Source: Rhabdornis inornatus (lineage: Eukaryota > Chordata > Aves > Passeriformes > Rhabdornithidae). From it: 64,000 bases of DNA. Below are positions 23,570 through 36,300 of the stretch, in pieces (the stretch's first letter is position 1; every line of letters begins with the position of its first letter). The notes under the pieces are model-generated. The model saw nothing but the letters and a program-made list of their open reading frames with translations. It did no database searches and was not told the origin of the DNA. The stretch is from contig VWZS01000193.1 in assembly GCA_013397075.1 (NCBI GenBank), positions 4,979 through 68,978 of the forward strand. The letters run 5' to 3'. A program made the position numbers and the translations under genes.

Positions 23570-24050
23570 GGGCGAGTGGGCGGGGCCTGAGATAAGTGGG
23601 CGGAGCTATACTAATGAGCAGGCGTGGCTTCGCTGAAGGGGCGGGGCTGTGTCGGGGCGTGGTTGGTGCGGATGGGCGTGGCCAGAGGGCGGCAGCGAAG
23701 CGGAGCGCGGTCAGAGGCGTGGCCAGAGGGGAGGGGGCGTGTCTGGAGAGCAGAGAGGCGGGCAGACGGGACGGGACGGGGTCAGGGGGCGCGTCCAGAG
23801 CACTCGGGGGCGTGTCCGAGGCGATCGGGGCGCGGCTGGGGAGCGGCGAGGCGGGCGGGAGCGCCAGGGCCGCTCCAGGGGCGTGGCCAGGTGGAGGCGC
23901 GGCCTGGACGGAGTGGGCGGGGCTGGAGAGCAGCACAGCGGACGGAGTTGGCCCAGAGGCGTGGCCAGTAGTTCGGGGCGTGGCCATATCGGGGGCGTGG
24001 CCGAGCCCTCAGCTGACCGGCCGCCATTTTGTCGGTGCCGGATCTCCAGA
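23570..24050 (+). promoter_or_regulatory. AP3D1: AP3D1 CpG-island promoter with Sp/KLF box cluster
   Basis: The sequence is extremely GC-rich, with well over a dozen GGGCGTGGC, GGGCGGGGC and GGGGCGTGTC variants in about 430 bp upstream of the presumed start of transcription. There is no TATA box at a convincing position, which fits a broad housekeeping promoter. The exact transcription start cannot be read from sequence. Confidence 0.75.
24020..24031 (-). promoter_or_regulatory. YY1-type site
   Basis: GCCGCCATTTTG is the reverse complement of the strong YY1 consensus CAAAATGGCGGC. It sits about 220 bp upstream of the AP3D1 start codon, where such sites commonly lie at or just after the transcription start of housekeeping genes. 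Confidence 0.7.
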
Positions 24051-24139
24051 GCTGCCCGGAGCTGCGCCTGTGGCCGGGGTCGCCCGTGCTCGCTCGTTCG
24101 CCAGGGCAGCTCTGCCCGCGCCCTCCCGCTCCCCTCGGC

Positions 24140-24145
24140 ATGTGA
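24140..24145 (+). promoter_or_regulatory. Start-stop element in AP3D1 5' UTR
   Basis: ATGTGA is a start codon followed at once by a stop, with G at -3, 113 bases before the AP3D1 start. Such minimal upstream frames can stall initiating ribosomes. Whether this base lies in the mature 5' UTR depends on the unknown transcription start. Confidence 0.35.
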
Positions 24146-24252
24146 GCCCCCCGGCACCGCTGCTCTCACCCGGCTCTAGTGGCAGCAGCACCGCGGCGGT
24201 CCCCCGGCCGGGCCCGGCCCCTCAGCCCGGCGCAGGCCCCGCCGCCGCCGCC

Positions 24253-24348
24253 ATGGCGCTGAAGATGGTGAAGGGCAGCATCGACCGTATGTTTGACAAG
24301 AACCTGCAGGACCTGGTGCGCGGGATCCGCAATCACAAGGAGGATGAG
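24253..24348 (+). CDS. AP3D1: AP3D1 exon 1
   Basis: Residues 1-32, from MALKMVKG to HKEDE; donor GTGAGG, phase 0. The frame is open upstream to 23596, but that part is promoter-like GC sequence, and the conserved N-terminus starts here. Confidence 0.98.
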
Positions 24349-27300
24349 GTGAGGGGAGCCTTCCCCGCGCTGCGGCCCGGGGATGTCGCCGCTGTCCGCT
24401 GGGGCCGTGTCTCAGAAGGGAATGTTGGTTTGGGAAGGGGGAAGCGGGAGTCAGAACGAGGAAGGTGACGCTGGAGTGTGGGGCAGGAGGGACAGGCTGG
24501 GTGAGCACGAGAGTTAATAAGGGAGGGTTGTGCTTGGTGCTCACCTTTCCATTCGGTGTGTTGTGGTATTGAGATCCGTGATGTACATACGGATATATAT
24601 ATGCAAATGTAGACATTGTTATTATAGGGGAATAATATAGAGGAATTCCTTCCTTTCCAGCCCTACAGTCACGTGCTGTAGTTACCTATTTATTCATCGT
24701 GCTGAAGCTGTTATACAGGAGAACTAAACTCCTCATTCAGCTTTCAGATCATTCATGCTTAGTATCTCCTGACTAAAATGTCCTTCTTTCAGAGCTTTTC
24801 TAGGCAGCAGTCAGTTCTCTGTGTTGGCCTGTTATCCACTCTTGTGTGAGAAGCACGTGATCAGGAAATTAGTATAGGTGAAGTAGGTAGTCATCAAGAA
24901 CGTGTTATGTGAGACTCCACAGTGAAGTGTCACATGGTAATTGAGAAGTAACGGGCCCCAGTGTCATTTATGTTCATCTTCAAGTAACTCATGAAGCCTG
25001 AGAAACTTTCTTGGTCTAACAGCTGGGCATTGCTGGTGTGTTGGGGGGTTGCTGTGGAGTCAGTATCAGCTGTCAAAAGCCTCTGGAAAAGTTGTAAACA
25101 TGTAACTAAATGAAGAACTTTACTAGGAAAACTGATCTTCAATTGTTGGTGCTATTGAACTGGAACACAAAATACAGCTTCGAAAATCTCTGTGCAGCCC
25201 CTTGTGCACCGGACATGGGGCTGTTGGGTAGTGAGCATACCTGGGAAGCTTCTTTTTTTCATAGTATGTGCTGAGTTGGAAAGGACCCATCAGGAGCATT
25301 GAATCCAATTTATTTCAGCATATGTGAAAGTTATGGTATTGGTTTGGTGGCAGAGGAAGGCAGGGCTGCTGTACAGTGCCCTGAAAATGTGGGGAACACC
25401 ATGAAGTGGCAACAGCAAATTTGTATGGAATTTATGAGCCTAATGTGTTCTGCCAGGGCAGGTGAGCAGTATTCTTATGGAGCCCCCACCCAACGTGTTG
25501 TGCTTCTTTTAGTAAGTCTGCTTTGTTCCTTTGTGCATAGGACAGAAAGTGTTTTCATCAGCTGTCCAACCCCTGAGGATCTTCCTGGTGAAGGTCCAGG
25601 CCTTTGTGGCACTAGTTCTTTGTGAAGAATTGAATGTTCTTTCCAAAATAATTTTGTGACAAACAGCTTCATAAAGAGAATTGCAAGGCACGCTGAGCTT
25701 GTTCTTAGTCTGTGACAAGAAATGGTTAAAATGTATTGGCTTTGGTGCCCTTTGGAGTTAGGAAAAAACACTCCTTGGACAATTTTGTAGGGCTCTGTGT
25801 GTTTGTAGGGAGCTGTTACTCAGGTATGTGCACGTTCTGGGTTTCGGTGTGGTCAAAGCAATACAGAACAGCTGGGCTGCAGCATGATGGGATTTTAAAC
25901 TCCTCAGTTTGGAGTACTAATGGTGAGATTTTGAAATATATAACTAAAGGGATAATTCCTTTTTATATCCTCACGATGATATAAATTAAAACCCAAACCA
26001 GGATGTATTCAGCTGATTAAGACATTGCACTGGTAAAACCTGTGTGTTTGGGAATCCTTCAGACATTTTTCTTAATTCCAGAGAGTGACTGCAAACAGTG
26101 CAGGACTGTGCTTTTTCGTGGCTCAGCTGGAGAGAGCTGTAAACCTGCTGTTGAGCTTTTGGGTGTGGATTCACTGCTTCCCAGGCAGTGGCCAGGGCCC
26201 TTGGCTAATTTTCAGGTGATGTTACAAAATCAGAATGCTGTTTTAGAGGAAGTAACTGCAGAAAATCTTCCTCTTTTCCCTACAGTGCTTCTGTTGTCCA
26301 TTGTGTCTGTTAAGTGTTGCTCTAGTGGTGTAGTTCAACCAACGTCTGTGTTGATAAGTGTCTAAGCTTAAGACAGGCACTCTATCCTGTTCAGAAAAGC
26401 AAATTTGTTTAAAAAAACCAGCGTGCTTTAGTGGGGAGGATATTGGCTATTGGTCTTGGCTCAACAGGAGTTTCTCCAGGAAGAGTTGTCTCTGGAAAGG
26501 AGCTACTGTGGTTGTTAAATAGCAATGATAGGAAGAGAAATGAAGGCAAGATTGTTGTTTTGACTTCTGATTTACTTGTGCTTTTTGCGGGAGGTTAGTT
26601 TATTTACATGTCTTGGCTTTTGTGTTTTGTAATTTAATCACCTGGAAAAATCTGCCATCACTTATTCCCTCGTCTCTCTGGGCAGTCTCTCCTGGTAGAG
26701 CTGAGGTGGAAAGGTTTATTCCTTTCCACTTCTTATGTGGGTACCTCATGAGCACATCTGGTATTTCACAGCCCATCGAGGCTGTACCAGTGCTTGGCAC
26801 CCAGTTCACAGTGGGTTTCTCAAAGCAGTTCTTTGACAGCCACACTGTGTTCTTGCTTGAGGGGTCTGTGTTCTTCCTGTGTTGCTGTGACCCTAAATCT
26901 CACACCCCAAGGTGTGTCCTGAAGTCAGGGGAGGCCGCATCTCTTTATTGATGAGTTTTGTGTGCTCCTCAGCTCGTGGCTCTGGAGCTCACAGCCTCTC
27001 TGCAGCATGTTAATTCCCTGTCAATAAATGTGTGACCAATTTATTTTGAGTTTGAAGCACTGAAACTGAAGGGATGGGCTTCCCTAGGGATTCGAGGTAG
27101 GAGAGAGGAGGTGGTTACCACAGTCGCTGCTCTGTGCACACTCACTCTGTCCATTCCCAGGGTTCTGGGGAGTACTGGAGCTGCGCTGTCCTGCAGGGCA
27201 GGCACTTTGGGCAAGGAGTGAGGTGGCAGAGCAGCATTAGCTCCTGCCCAGGTCTGACACGTTGTGTTTACTTTCCAACAGATGCTTTAGGCCTGTGGTG

Positions 27301-30300
27301 TTCCCCAGCACCAGTTCAAAGCCAAACTTGATCCTACTGCGTTTTCCTGACATTTCACTTCCAATACCTCATTCTCTCCCTTTCATTTGGAAGAGGAATG
27401 TTTTTACTGATGAAAGTGGTGTTTTTCAGCAGTTACTAGGTGGTTATGTATACCATGGAGTAACTTCTCCCACTTTGTGCCTACTGCCTCAGGATCTGCT
27501 CCACAGCGTGATCAGGAGAGGAATGCCTTGTACCATAGGCTGTTAAAGTATACTGGATTTTTGCCAAGGTAGTCCAAACTGATAAATTGTCTGTTCTCCT
27601 AAGTGTGTAGTAAGGGACAGGATAAATCTTTGATGCTGTTTGGCCCTTGCACAGTGTTTTTCATTTACAGTTAAAAGTTTGTTTTTCCCAACAAGGAAGC
27701 TCCTGTCAGATGCTGATGTGAGATGTTCCTTTATAAAACTGAAATTATAAAGTAACAGAAACAGATATTAATGAGTGTGCTTAGGCTCATTCAGACAGTA
27801 GCCTCTGTTTCAGGTGTCTTTGATTTACTGCAGGACACTTAAGAAGAGAGAAGAGATTCAGAAAAGTCCTGTACAAAATATCTGTGCACTTTTCTTATAG
27901 TGTGAGAAAATTGTCCCCTTTTTTTTCTCAGAGACTCTCCTGTTTGTGCCAAGATTAGCCCTTCGTGTTTTTGGTAATCAATACTTTCAGAAAAATCATA
28001 TTTAAAAATTCACATTTTCCTGCCTGTGGTGTTGGGTGATAAGTATCTCATTGCTGGTTTACACTTAAACTGTTTTGGAAGAGTGAAAGGAGGAATCAGT
28101 GCTGCTGGTTGGGAAAAAATTAATTTCAGTGACTAATATAATGCTAAATGGGTGGAGCGTTGTGTGTCCTGCTGTGAAATGTGTGTTTTACTGTCAGCCC
28201 AGGCTTTCCAACCTGGCAGTGGCTTCTTGCTGCTTACTGGGTGTTACCTGAGGACAGGGCACTTGTATTGTTAAAAAAGCTTCTTCCCCCTAAGTGTAGG
28301 GCTGCTGTGTTCCACTGCTGATTTCCAGCTTCTTTTCTGACACATTTTCAGACAGAACAGTGATATGGGGAGTTTGGAGGGATCTTTGCACATCACAAAA
28401 CTCTTCTGGACTCAGAAGAGTTGTCCCCATCGAGGCTGAAGGCCTTCTCATGCTGTGGCTTCTGACAGCCTGGCATCAGCCACAGGTACAGGATTAGTAT
28501 TTGATGGTAAAAGATGTGGGATTGAACATAATCAGGGAATTCTGAGGAAGCTAAACAGCTTGTTGGTGCCTGAAAGAACAAACCAACTGCTGGGCAGTGC
28601 AGTTCATTGACGACAGACAGCTCTTTCAGGCACTGCTGCTCCATCAGTTACTGTGTGTCATACGTGTTGGTATCTTTGAAGGCAGCTCATTATTCCACCC
28701 ACTTCCAAGTGGATCTAGAGTTGCTATTGTTAATTCTTCGTGTGTGTGAATCACTGGAAAAGACAAAGTCAGAAATAGAAACAATACACAGAGAGGGTTG
28801 GATAAGGACCTCACACCATTTGGTGAGAACCGAGTCTGGGACTGGCCTGCAGGGTCCAGTGTGACAGTGTCCTGTCTTACCTGCTGTGTCACGGACACAG
28901 AGAGCCTGGAGCATGGGACACGAGCCAAGATGTGGGCTTGTTCTCCTATGATTACAGGCGGCAGCAGCCGAGGCTTTGCATTAGTGCTGCCTTTCATTAG
29001 CTTCTTGCTTTCTCCTTTATTAAATATTACTTAATTGACTGTGGCATAAGTGGGGATAATAGCTTTGTTCCCAGTCCTGATCATTTTATAGCTGTCTCTG
29101 CTGAGGGTTTGAAACACTCCAGACAGATCCTCACTGGCACATGTGGAAGTAAATATTGTGCCCAGGCAGGTCCAGGGGAGAGGAAGAGCTCTCTGGTACC
29201 TAAGAAATGGAGTGACCAACCATCCACTGTACCTTTAGTGAGGCCAGGGGAAAAACAGCCAGAAAAATCAAAGTAAAATATGGATACAGATTACATTTCT
29301 GCACTGTGATCAACTGCACAGAGTTGCTTATTCGGTGCTTTTTGATGCAGCTCTTTGTCCTGGTGCTGAGTGCAGAAAATGGGGTTTTTTGTGGTTTCTT
29401 GCCATCAGTGTCCATGAAAGTGACTGCAAACCTCTTCCTCTGCACTGTGGGTTAGTGATTCCTTTTGTGTACAGGCAGCACCTTTAGGTTTTTCCCTTGG
29501 AGGTGTTCCTGGGAGTACATCCTGTTCCTGGTGCCCTGTGAAGGGCAGCATTACATGACAGGCACCAGAAAGAACTGAGTCATGGGACTGGTTACAGGAA
29601 AGCATTTGTGTTCATTAGGTTATTAAAAACTGTGATCATTCACACTGAGAAATTGAAATGCTTCATCGTCTAAGGGGGTCTGCTAAAATCCAGGTGTCAG
29701 GAAGTAGAAAAATATTTGAATAGAGTAAAAGTTGCAGAAAATAACATTGTTGGTGGTAGTGTTAGTAGCTCAGAAAGGTGGTTGAGCGGGTTTTTTTAAA
29801 TAAGAAGCAGATGTTGAAAGGAACTGAAATAAGTGAGCCCTGTTGAATCCTGAGTGTAACTGGGTATTAGGAATGTTTGGTTCCTGCCAGCTCCCCCTCA
29901 GTCACTGCCTAGCAGTGGCTGAGCAGTCGGTTTACAAACCCCATAGTTGAGTGCTGCTTTTTGTATTAGCTGATTCTTTTTTTATTGTTACTTCTATGAT
30001 GACCTAGATGTACAAACCTGACAACTTCTGCTGAGAAATTCCCGTGTTGAAAGGTGTATAAATGGAGGGAAGTGTCTGTGGGAATGTTGAAGTTTTTCTT
30101 CTAGTTGGCTCAGTCTTTATGGCAAAGCTGTATAAAATGCATTGCCCCAAGTGGATCACTGTGTTAATCAGCTTCAGCCTTAAGGGTGATGTTTATTTAG
30201 TGTGAGTGGTGTGATTGTACAGCAGTGAACAAACTTACTTTAATTACACAAATATTTGTGCTTAATTTAAGAAGTCAGGGATGGCCGTGAACCATCTTTT

Positions 30301-33300
30301 TCTTCATTGTCCTCCTTTCTGTAACTGCAAAGTACTCACAGCTGTGCATGAATCAGTGTTAGAGCTTTGTAGTATTTTCAGTGTTACATTTTTATTTGGT
30401 ATTAATACGTCATTAAGCATTTTTTTTGGTTTCTCCCTGAACTACTTCAGTCATCTGAATCTCAGCAACAATAGCTACTTTAGTTCCTTAGGAGGAAGTG
30501 ACTGTTTCCTATGCATCCAACAAAGCACGTGCTTTAATGAAGCCTGCCTTTATCAGAGCCTGAAACTGCAGAGATGGCTGTAACAAGCAAGTTGAAAAAT
30601 CTACTGTAAAAACACTTGCATAACTTTTTGCATAGTAATGTAAGAATAAAACTTTGGGTACATCTTGCTTGCCAGGATGAGCACTTTTATCTCCAGGCTT
30701 AGAAGTTGTCTGGTTGGATATGGTTTAGACAGCACAGACCCCTGAGGATTGTTTAATTGCTGTGCAATTAAATTAACAAATACTGTGATCAGACTGGAGA
30801 TGTGCTTATATTAAGAGGCTGATCAGACTAGAGATAATTAAGGGACATTTCTTGACCCTTGCTGCTGCTGCTGCCTGCTTACTGATTTACCAGTGTTTGG
30901 GGCTTGCTGATTGCCAAGGTGCCAGCAGTGACCTTGGCCTTGCCCACCTGGGAGGAGGTCAGGATGGTTCGTGTGGCTCCAGCCTCCTGCATCAGTGCCC
31001 TTCTGTGGGCATTTCAGTGTGAAATCCTGAGTTGTCTTTGGGTAAACCACCAAAGAGGAGCTGTCCATGAGAGACTGCCAGAACACCCCAGTGCTTGGAG
31101 AGATGCTGCAGGTGCTTGGAATCGCTTTGGACAAGCAGCTACAACTCTACAGCTGTTTCTTTCCTGAAACCCAATCTTTGTGTTGCAAACCTGCTCGGAA
31201 GATCCTGTGTGTTTTTCTGTGGTGCCTTAAGGGGCTGTAGTGGTTGGTCTGGGGTTGGGTGTCTGCCCTGAAATTGATGTGCAGTACTTGCATAGATAGC
31301 ATTTCTCTGAATTTTTAGCATAAGGTTCAAAGGTTTTAATTGGCTTATGAATCACTTTAGCGTGGATGTGTGCATGCATCATGCCAGATTTCAGTTGGTG
31401 TGTGCTAACTTCAGCAAACATTAACAACGATTTTTTGCATTCCTTCCTCTGTGTTGTTTGGCCGAGGAGTCTTGTGATCTCACTGTGCTTGTACCAGAAA
31501 GGGGGCAGTGGGTAATGCATCGTGTTTCTAATAAATAATATAGAAGTCTGCTGCAAACGACCCAGCAGAACCTCGTGCCTCTGGTGCTGTCACTCAGAAC
31601 AGCACATTGGGCTGGGATCTTAAGCCTTCATCAGGATGAGCCAGTAAATCCCTGGAAAGCTGGGTAGCAAGGACAAAGCTAAGGCATGTTAAAACATGTA
31701 CAGCAATGCTGTTTGTCAGCAGCTGAGTGAAAGAGAAGCTTGGCTTTATGGAAATGCCTTTCGGTTTCCTGAGCTCTTTGTTGCAGCTGAGTGCCCTCTG
31801 CACTGCTGGACTCAGGCTGCTGCAAACCCGTCAAGATGGACATTGTGCGGCTTCCCACTCACTGCTGATCCTGTTCTGTGCTCAGCTGCTTTGCCATGGT
31901 TTTGGTGAAGTTACTTGTGAGGAGCATGTGTGGGAGCACATGCCTTGGAATTCTTTCTATCCAGCCATGGAGTAGCCTTAACAAAAGATCCTGTTATTTA
32001 TCTCAAATAGCTTTTTCTACAGTATTTAAATAATACAGTATTTTTATGGAAATTAATGTGTAATATGTTGATCTCTAGTGCTGTGTCCAAGTCAGTAGAA
32101 AGCAGCACAGTTTGCTCGTTAATGCCCTTGTCTGTTATTCCATTGATTCATTCAGTACTGTCATGGTACAACGTGTCCAGGTGCTGCAAACACTGGAGGT
32201 GTTCTCTGGCTGCTTCAGTGGTGTTTGACATCAAGGGCTGCTTTTGGGGGTTTGAGAGAAGCCTGGCAAGTGATAAATATTTCTTCCCAGCCTTCTTTCA
32301 GAGTCAGGAGCTGGCAGCTCATCTGTGCTGTGCTGGGAATGGGATCTGCTGCCTGAAGCACAAACAGACCTGAAGGTTCCTTCACCTCCACAAGGTGTCT
32401 TGTGGTGTGACTGCCTTTGGTGTTGAGCATCGTGGCCATGGTTACAAAGTTGTAGCAGTGAGCATCTTCCTCTCATGTGAGACCATCATGTGCTTGTGCT
32501 CAGTGTGATCTCATGGAGTTCATATGAAAGTCCTGCCAAAAATTGATAAATCTGATAGTACTTAAAACAAAGGAGATGTTACATTTTGTGCTTATTTATT
32601 TTGATGTTCTAAGTATTCCAAACACTTCTGTTTTAACATGGTGTAGTTTCAGGCATATCAGAAAATATCTTGCTCCTTGTGGCATTCACTGATAATAGTT
32701 CTTTCCTTAAAACACTGTATTTAACCCTGGAAGCACAAGAGAAATAGGAACTAATGTTCACTGACGTTTTGCTCTTTCATCTGGATGGAAGCACTTGGAA
32801 GTTGCAGTGACAGGTTTGAATCTCAAATCAAGTGCATTTGGTTTTCTGAACTGCCACCCAAAGTGGTAGGAATGTGAGTTTGCCTTCTCTTGGGTTTAGA
32901 AGGTGGTTTTTGGCTGATGTGAAAATACAGCTTCCTAAAGACTACTAGAAATGAGTAGGTTGCATTATTAAATTTAATGTCAAGGTTCTGCAGTGATCTC
33001 CATTGCCATCACTAGTGTGTTCCTGTCAGGTAATGAAAGAAATGGAGAATCACATTTCTTAGGAATGTAACTGATATACAGATTGGGTTTTTTTAACTTC
33101 ACATACTGCTTTTTTGAGAAAGGTAAGTCTTTTGTGAGCTTCTCTGAAATTGTCAGCAAACCCCAAGATCTGCCTTGGCTTGGAATAAAGTTTAATGTTT
33201 TTCAAAGTTAAGTTAAAAAACATGGCTGGGAAATGAAAAATCCTATAAAATGAAAATTTTGGTTTATTACCATGACCCACTCTCCCCTTCTGCCTTCCAT

Positions 33301-36300
33301 TTCGGAGGGACTGTCTTTGATTCATGATGCCTTCTTTCTTATTTTAGCCACTCACATTCATTTAAATGCACATATTTTCTAGGTGAGGTCTTGGAATTCT
33401 TGAGGAATTTGGGCTTGTTTTAAAAAACAGCTTGTGTATTTTGTTAATGGATATTAAATGTTCTAGCATCTCGTGGGTGACATACTTTGAGAAATGCAGT
33501 TGTGACTGTGGTCACAGCTTTGTTGAGTACTCGCTGCTCACGTCTGCAGGCTGCACTTGGGTTTTAGCTGGGCTGTTCCGGGGTGTTCCTGTAATGCTCC
33601 TTGGGAGACAGAACAATTACCAGAGTGGTTGCTATAGCGTTTTATTAAGGACCCTTTTCCACCGAGGAATAAAAGAGAGCCTTAGTTCCTTGCTGCTGCT
33701 CTCAGAGCCTTCAGCTCTGCTGCTGGCAGGCAGCTCTGCCCCTGCTCCCACCTTTCCTCCTGCCAGGGTTCCTGTGCCTCATGGCTCTGCCTGTCCTCAC
33801 CTGCTGCCTGAGCATTGCCTGGCTCCCTCTGAGCCAGCTGGCTGTAAATGTTGGTGCTTAGAAATGCCCCTCAGTCAACTGGCCACAATGTGAGCCACCA
33901 ACACAAAACTGCAACTTACACTGTCACAGAATTAGTAAGGAATTTAATAGCTAAGAAATATATTGTAATGAATATTGGGAGCATAAATGAACTCTTGGCA
34001 TTGCTGAGGCCCAATCTTGAATCCTGGGGTCAGGTTTGGGCCCCTCAAAATAAGAAAGACATTGAGGGGCTGGAGAGTGTCCAGGGCAGGGACTAGAGCA
34101 CAAGTGTGGTGAGGAGCAGCTGAGGGAGCTGGGGAGGGGCCTGGAGCACCAGAAGTGGCTGAGGGAGCTGGGAAAGGGGCTCAGCCTGGAGAAAAGGAAG
34201 CTCAGGGGGGCCCTTGTGGCTCTGCACAACTCCCTGACAGGAGGGGACAGCCGGGGGGGGTCTCTGCTCCTAGGGAGCAGGGACAGGAGGAGAGGGAACG
34301 GCCTGTCCCTGAACGGCTGGGACAGGGGAGGCTTAGATTGGATATTGGGAAAAATTGCTTCATAGAAAGGGTGGTCAGGCATTGGAAGGGGCTGCCCAGG
34401 GGAGTGGTGGAGTCACCATTCCTGGAAGTGTTCAAAAAACCATGTGCATTTGGCATTTGGGGACATGTTTTAGTGATGAACATGGCAGTTCTGGATTAAC
34501 AACTGTTGAACTTGTTGATCCTCGAGGGCCTTTCCAACCTTAATGATTCTGTGATTCATGGGACCTCAAAAGCATTAAGGAGAAATGGAGCTAGTTATAT
34601 CCTGGGAAATACTTGGTTTTAATTACCACACTAGGAAATTCCTATATTAGAAGGATTTATACAAAAACATAATCAGTGCTGGGCAAGATACAGCAAAAAA
34701 ATCTGGGTATCAGTATGTAAATGTGAGCGTTTTTTTTTTTTCTTCCAAATATTTAGGCCTTGCTGAGTGGCTACAATTTTTTTCATTACATCAAGTGGTT
34801 GTTCTCTCTTTTGCTGTGTGGTGTGTCCCCACTGAGCAGCTCGTGGGGGCTGTGGGTATGGGTCAGGGGGAAGTGCTTTGGTGCAGATCCTGTGTCCAGG
34901 TCAGCGTTCCTGAGCCGGAGCCTCGCTAAGGATCCACTCGCACCTCCAGGTTCCCTCCCAGTTCTGTGGGTGTGAAATGTGGCAGCACATCCAGCCGGGT
35001 GTGGTGCTTGGCTTTCAGATTTAGGAGGGAGCCTGAATAGATCAGTTTTCCTCATATTGCTCATTCATGGCAGTGCTGCTCCACAGGATTAACAAAAAGT
35101 TAATACCTGCTGATCCTGTAAAGCTTTCTATATACAGTGCCTGTCATTCCTTGGAGTGTTTTGGGATTTGAAGTACAGCTGGTTTGGAAGGGCTTCTTTC
35201 TGCTCTCTCTAATCCCTTTTCTTCAGTTGCAGATCTGATTCTGAATTCTGTAATATGCTTTTCCAGAAGCTGGACTAACTGATAGGCGGGGATTTCCCTG
35301 TGGGATGTTGGGGCTGGTGACTTTGGAGCCTGTATTTGGCTGTGCTGGGCTGGGCACTACTGAAATTCCCTGTACTTTATTTTTTCCCCCCTCTCCTGCT
35401 TGCATAGTGGGTTGTGTTCAACTCTGAAGAGATTGTCAGGAAGCTTAAGCTAATGTTTGAATAGTATGGAGATAAATACATTGGGAAATAAGCAAGGCTT
35501 TTGGTTGTGGATGTAAAGACTGAGAATCTGTGTGTCAGTGTTCTGCCTTGAGAACCATCACTGGCCTCACTGCCCAGGATGCGGCAACAAGATATACACG
35601 TGAAGGGTTCTGTGACACTGTTCCTGTGTGCTCTTCTGTGGGCATAAAATATTCAAGTCCAAGTACAATATGTTTGTGGATCAGTTGCATGTTGTGTAAG
35701 TCACTCTTTCAGCATATTTGATGAAGTATTTATTTTCTACCCTCAGAAGGTTGCAGAAGGTTGTGGGGTTTTTTTTGTTATACTCAGAATTTAAACTTCC
35801 AGTGTGAGTTGTCAGGACCTGAATCACTCTCAGGTGAAGGGTTTAGAATCCCAAATCTGCTTATGGGTTAATTTACCTGGTCACTACAATGTTAAGTGTT
35901 TGGGGGTGATGCCATCTCCAGTTTTGGCAGTATCACCTGTATTCAGGAGAACAGAAGGGATCTGTATACAGGAAAGGGTTGTTTGGTATTTACAGTGCCC
36001 TCCCTTAACATGAGAATTCCCACTGTAGAGATAGTATTTCTATCCCAAACACAGGCATTTAGGAATATCTTAAATTACTTCAAGTTCATTTGTTTGTCTG
36101 CTAAACACCCCCAGCTCTCCCAGCCTGTCCCCAGAGCAGAGGGGCTCCAGCCCTTGGAGCATCTCCGTGGCCTCCTCTGGCCTGGCTCCAGCAGCTCCTC
36201 GTCCTCCTGCTGCTGTTCCCCAGGGCTGGGGCAGCTCTGCAGGTGGGGTCTCACCTGAGCGGGGCAGAGGAGCAGAATCCCCCCCTCCCCTGCTGCCCAC

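Noticed and set aside
23596..24252. In-frame upstream extension of AP3D1 from an ATG at 23596
   Set aside because: The extension is CpG-island promoter sequence full of GC boxes. It has low-complexity Arg/Gly/Ala translation, and the conserved N-terminus MALKMVKG starts at 24253 with a good Kozak context.
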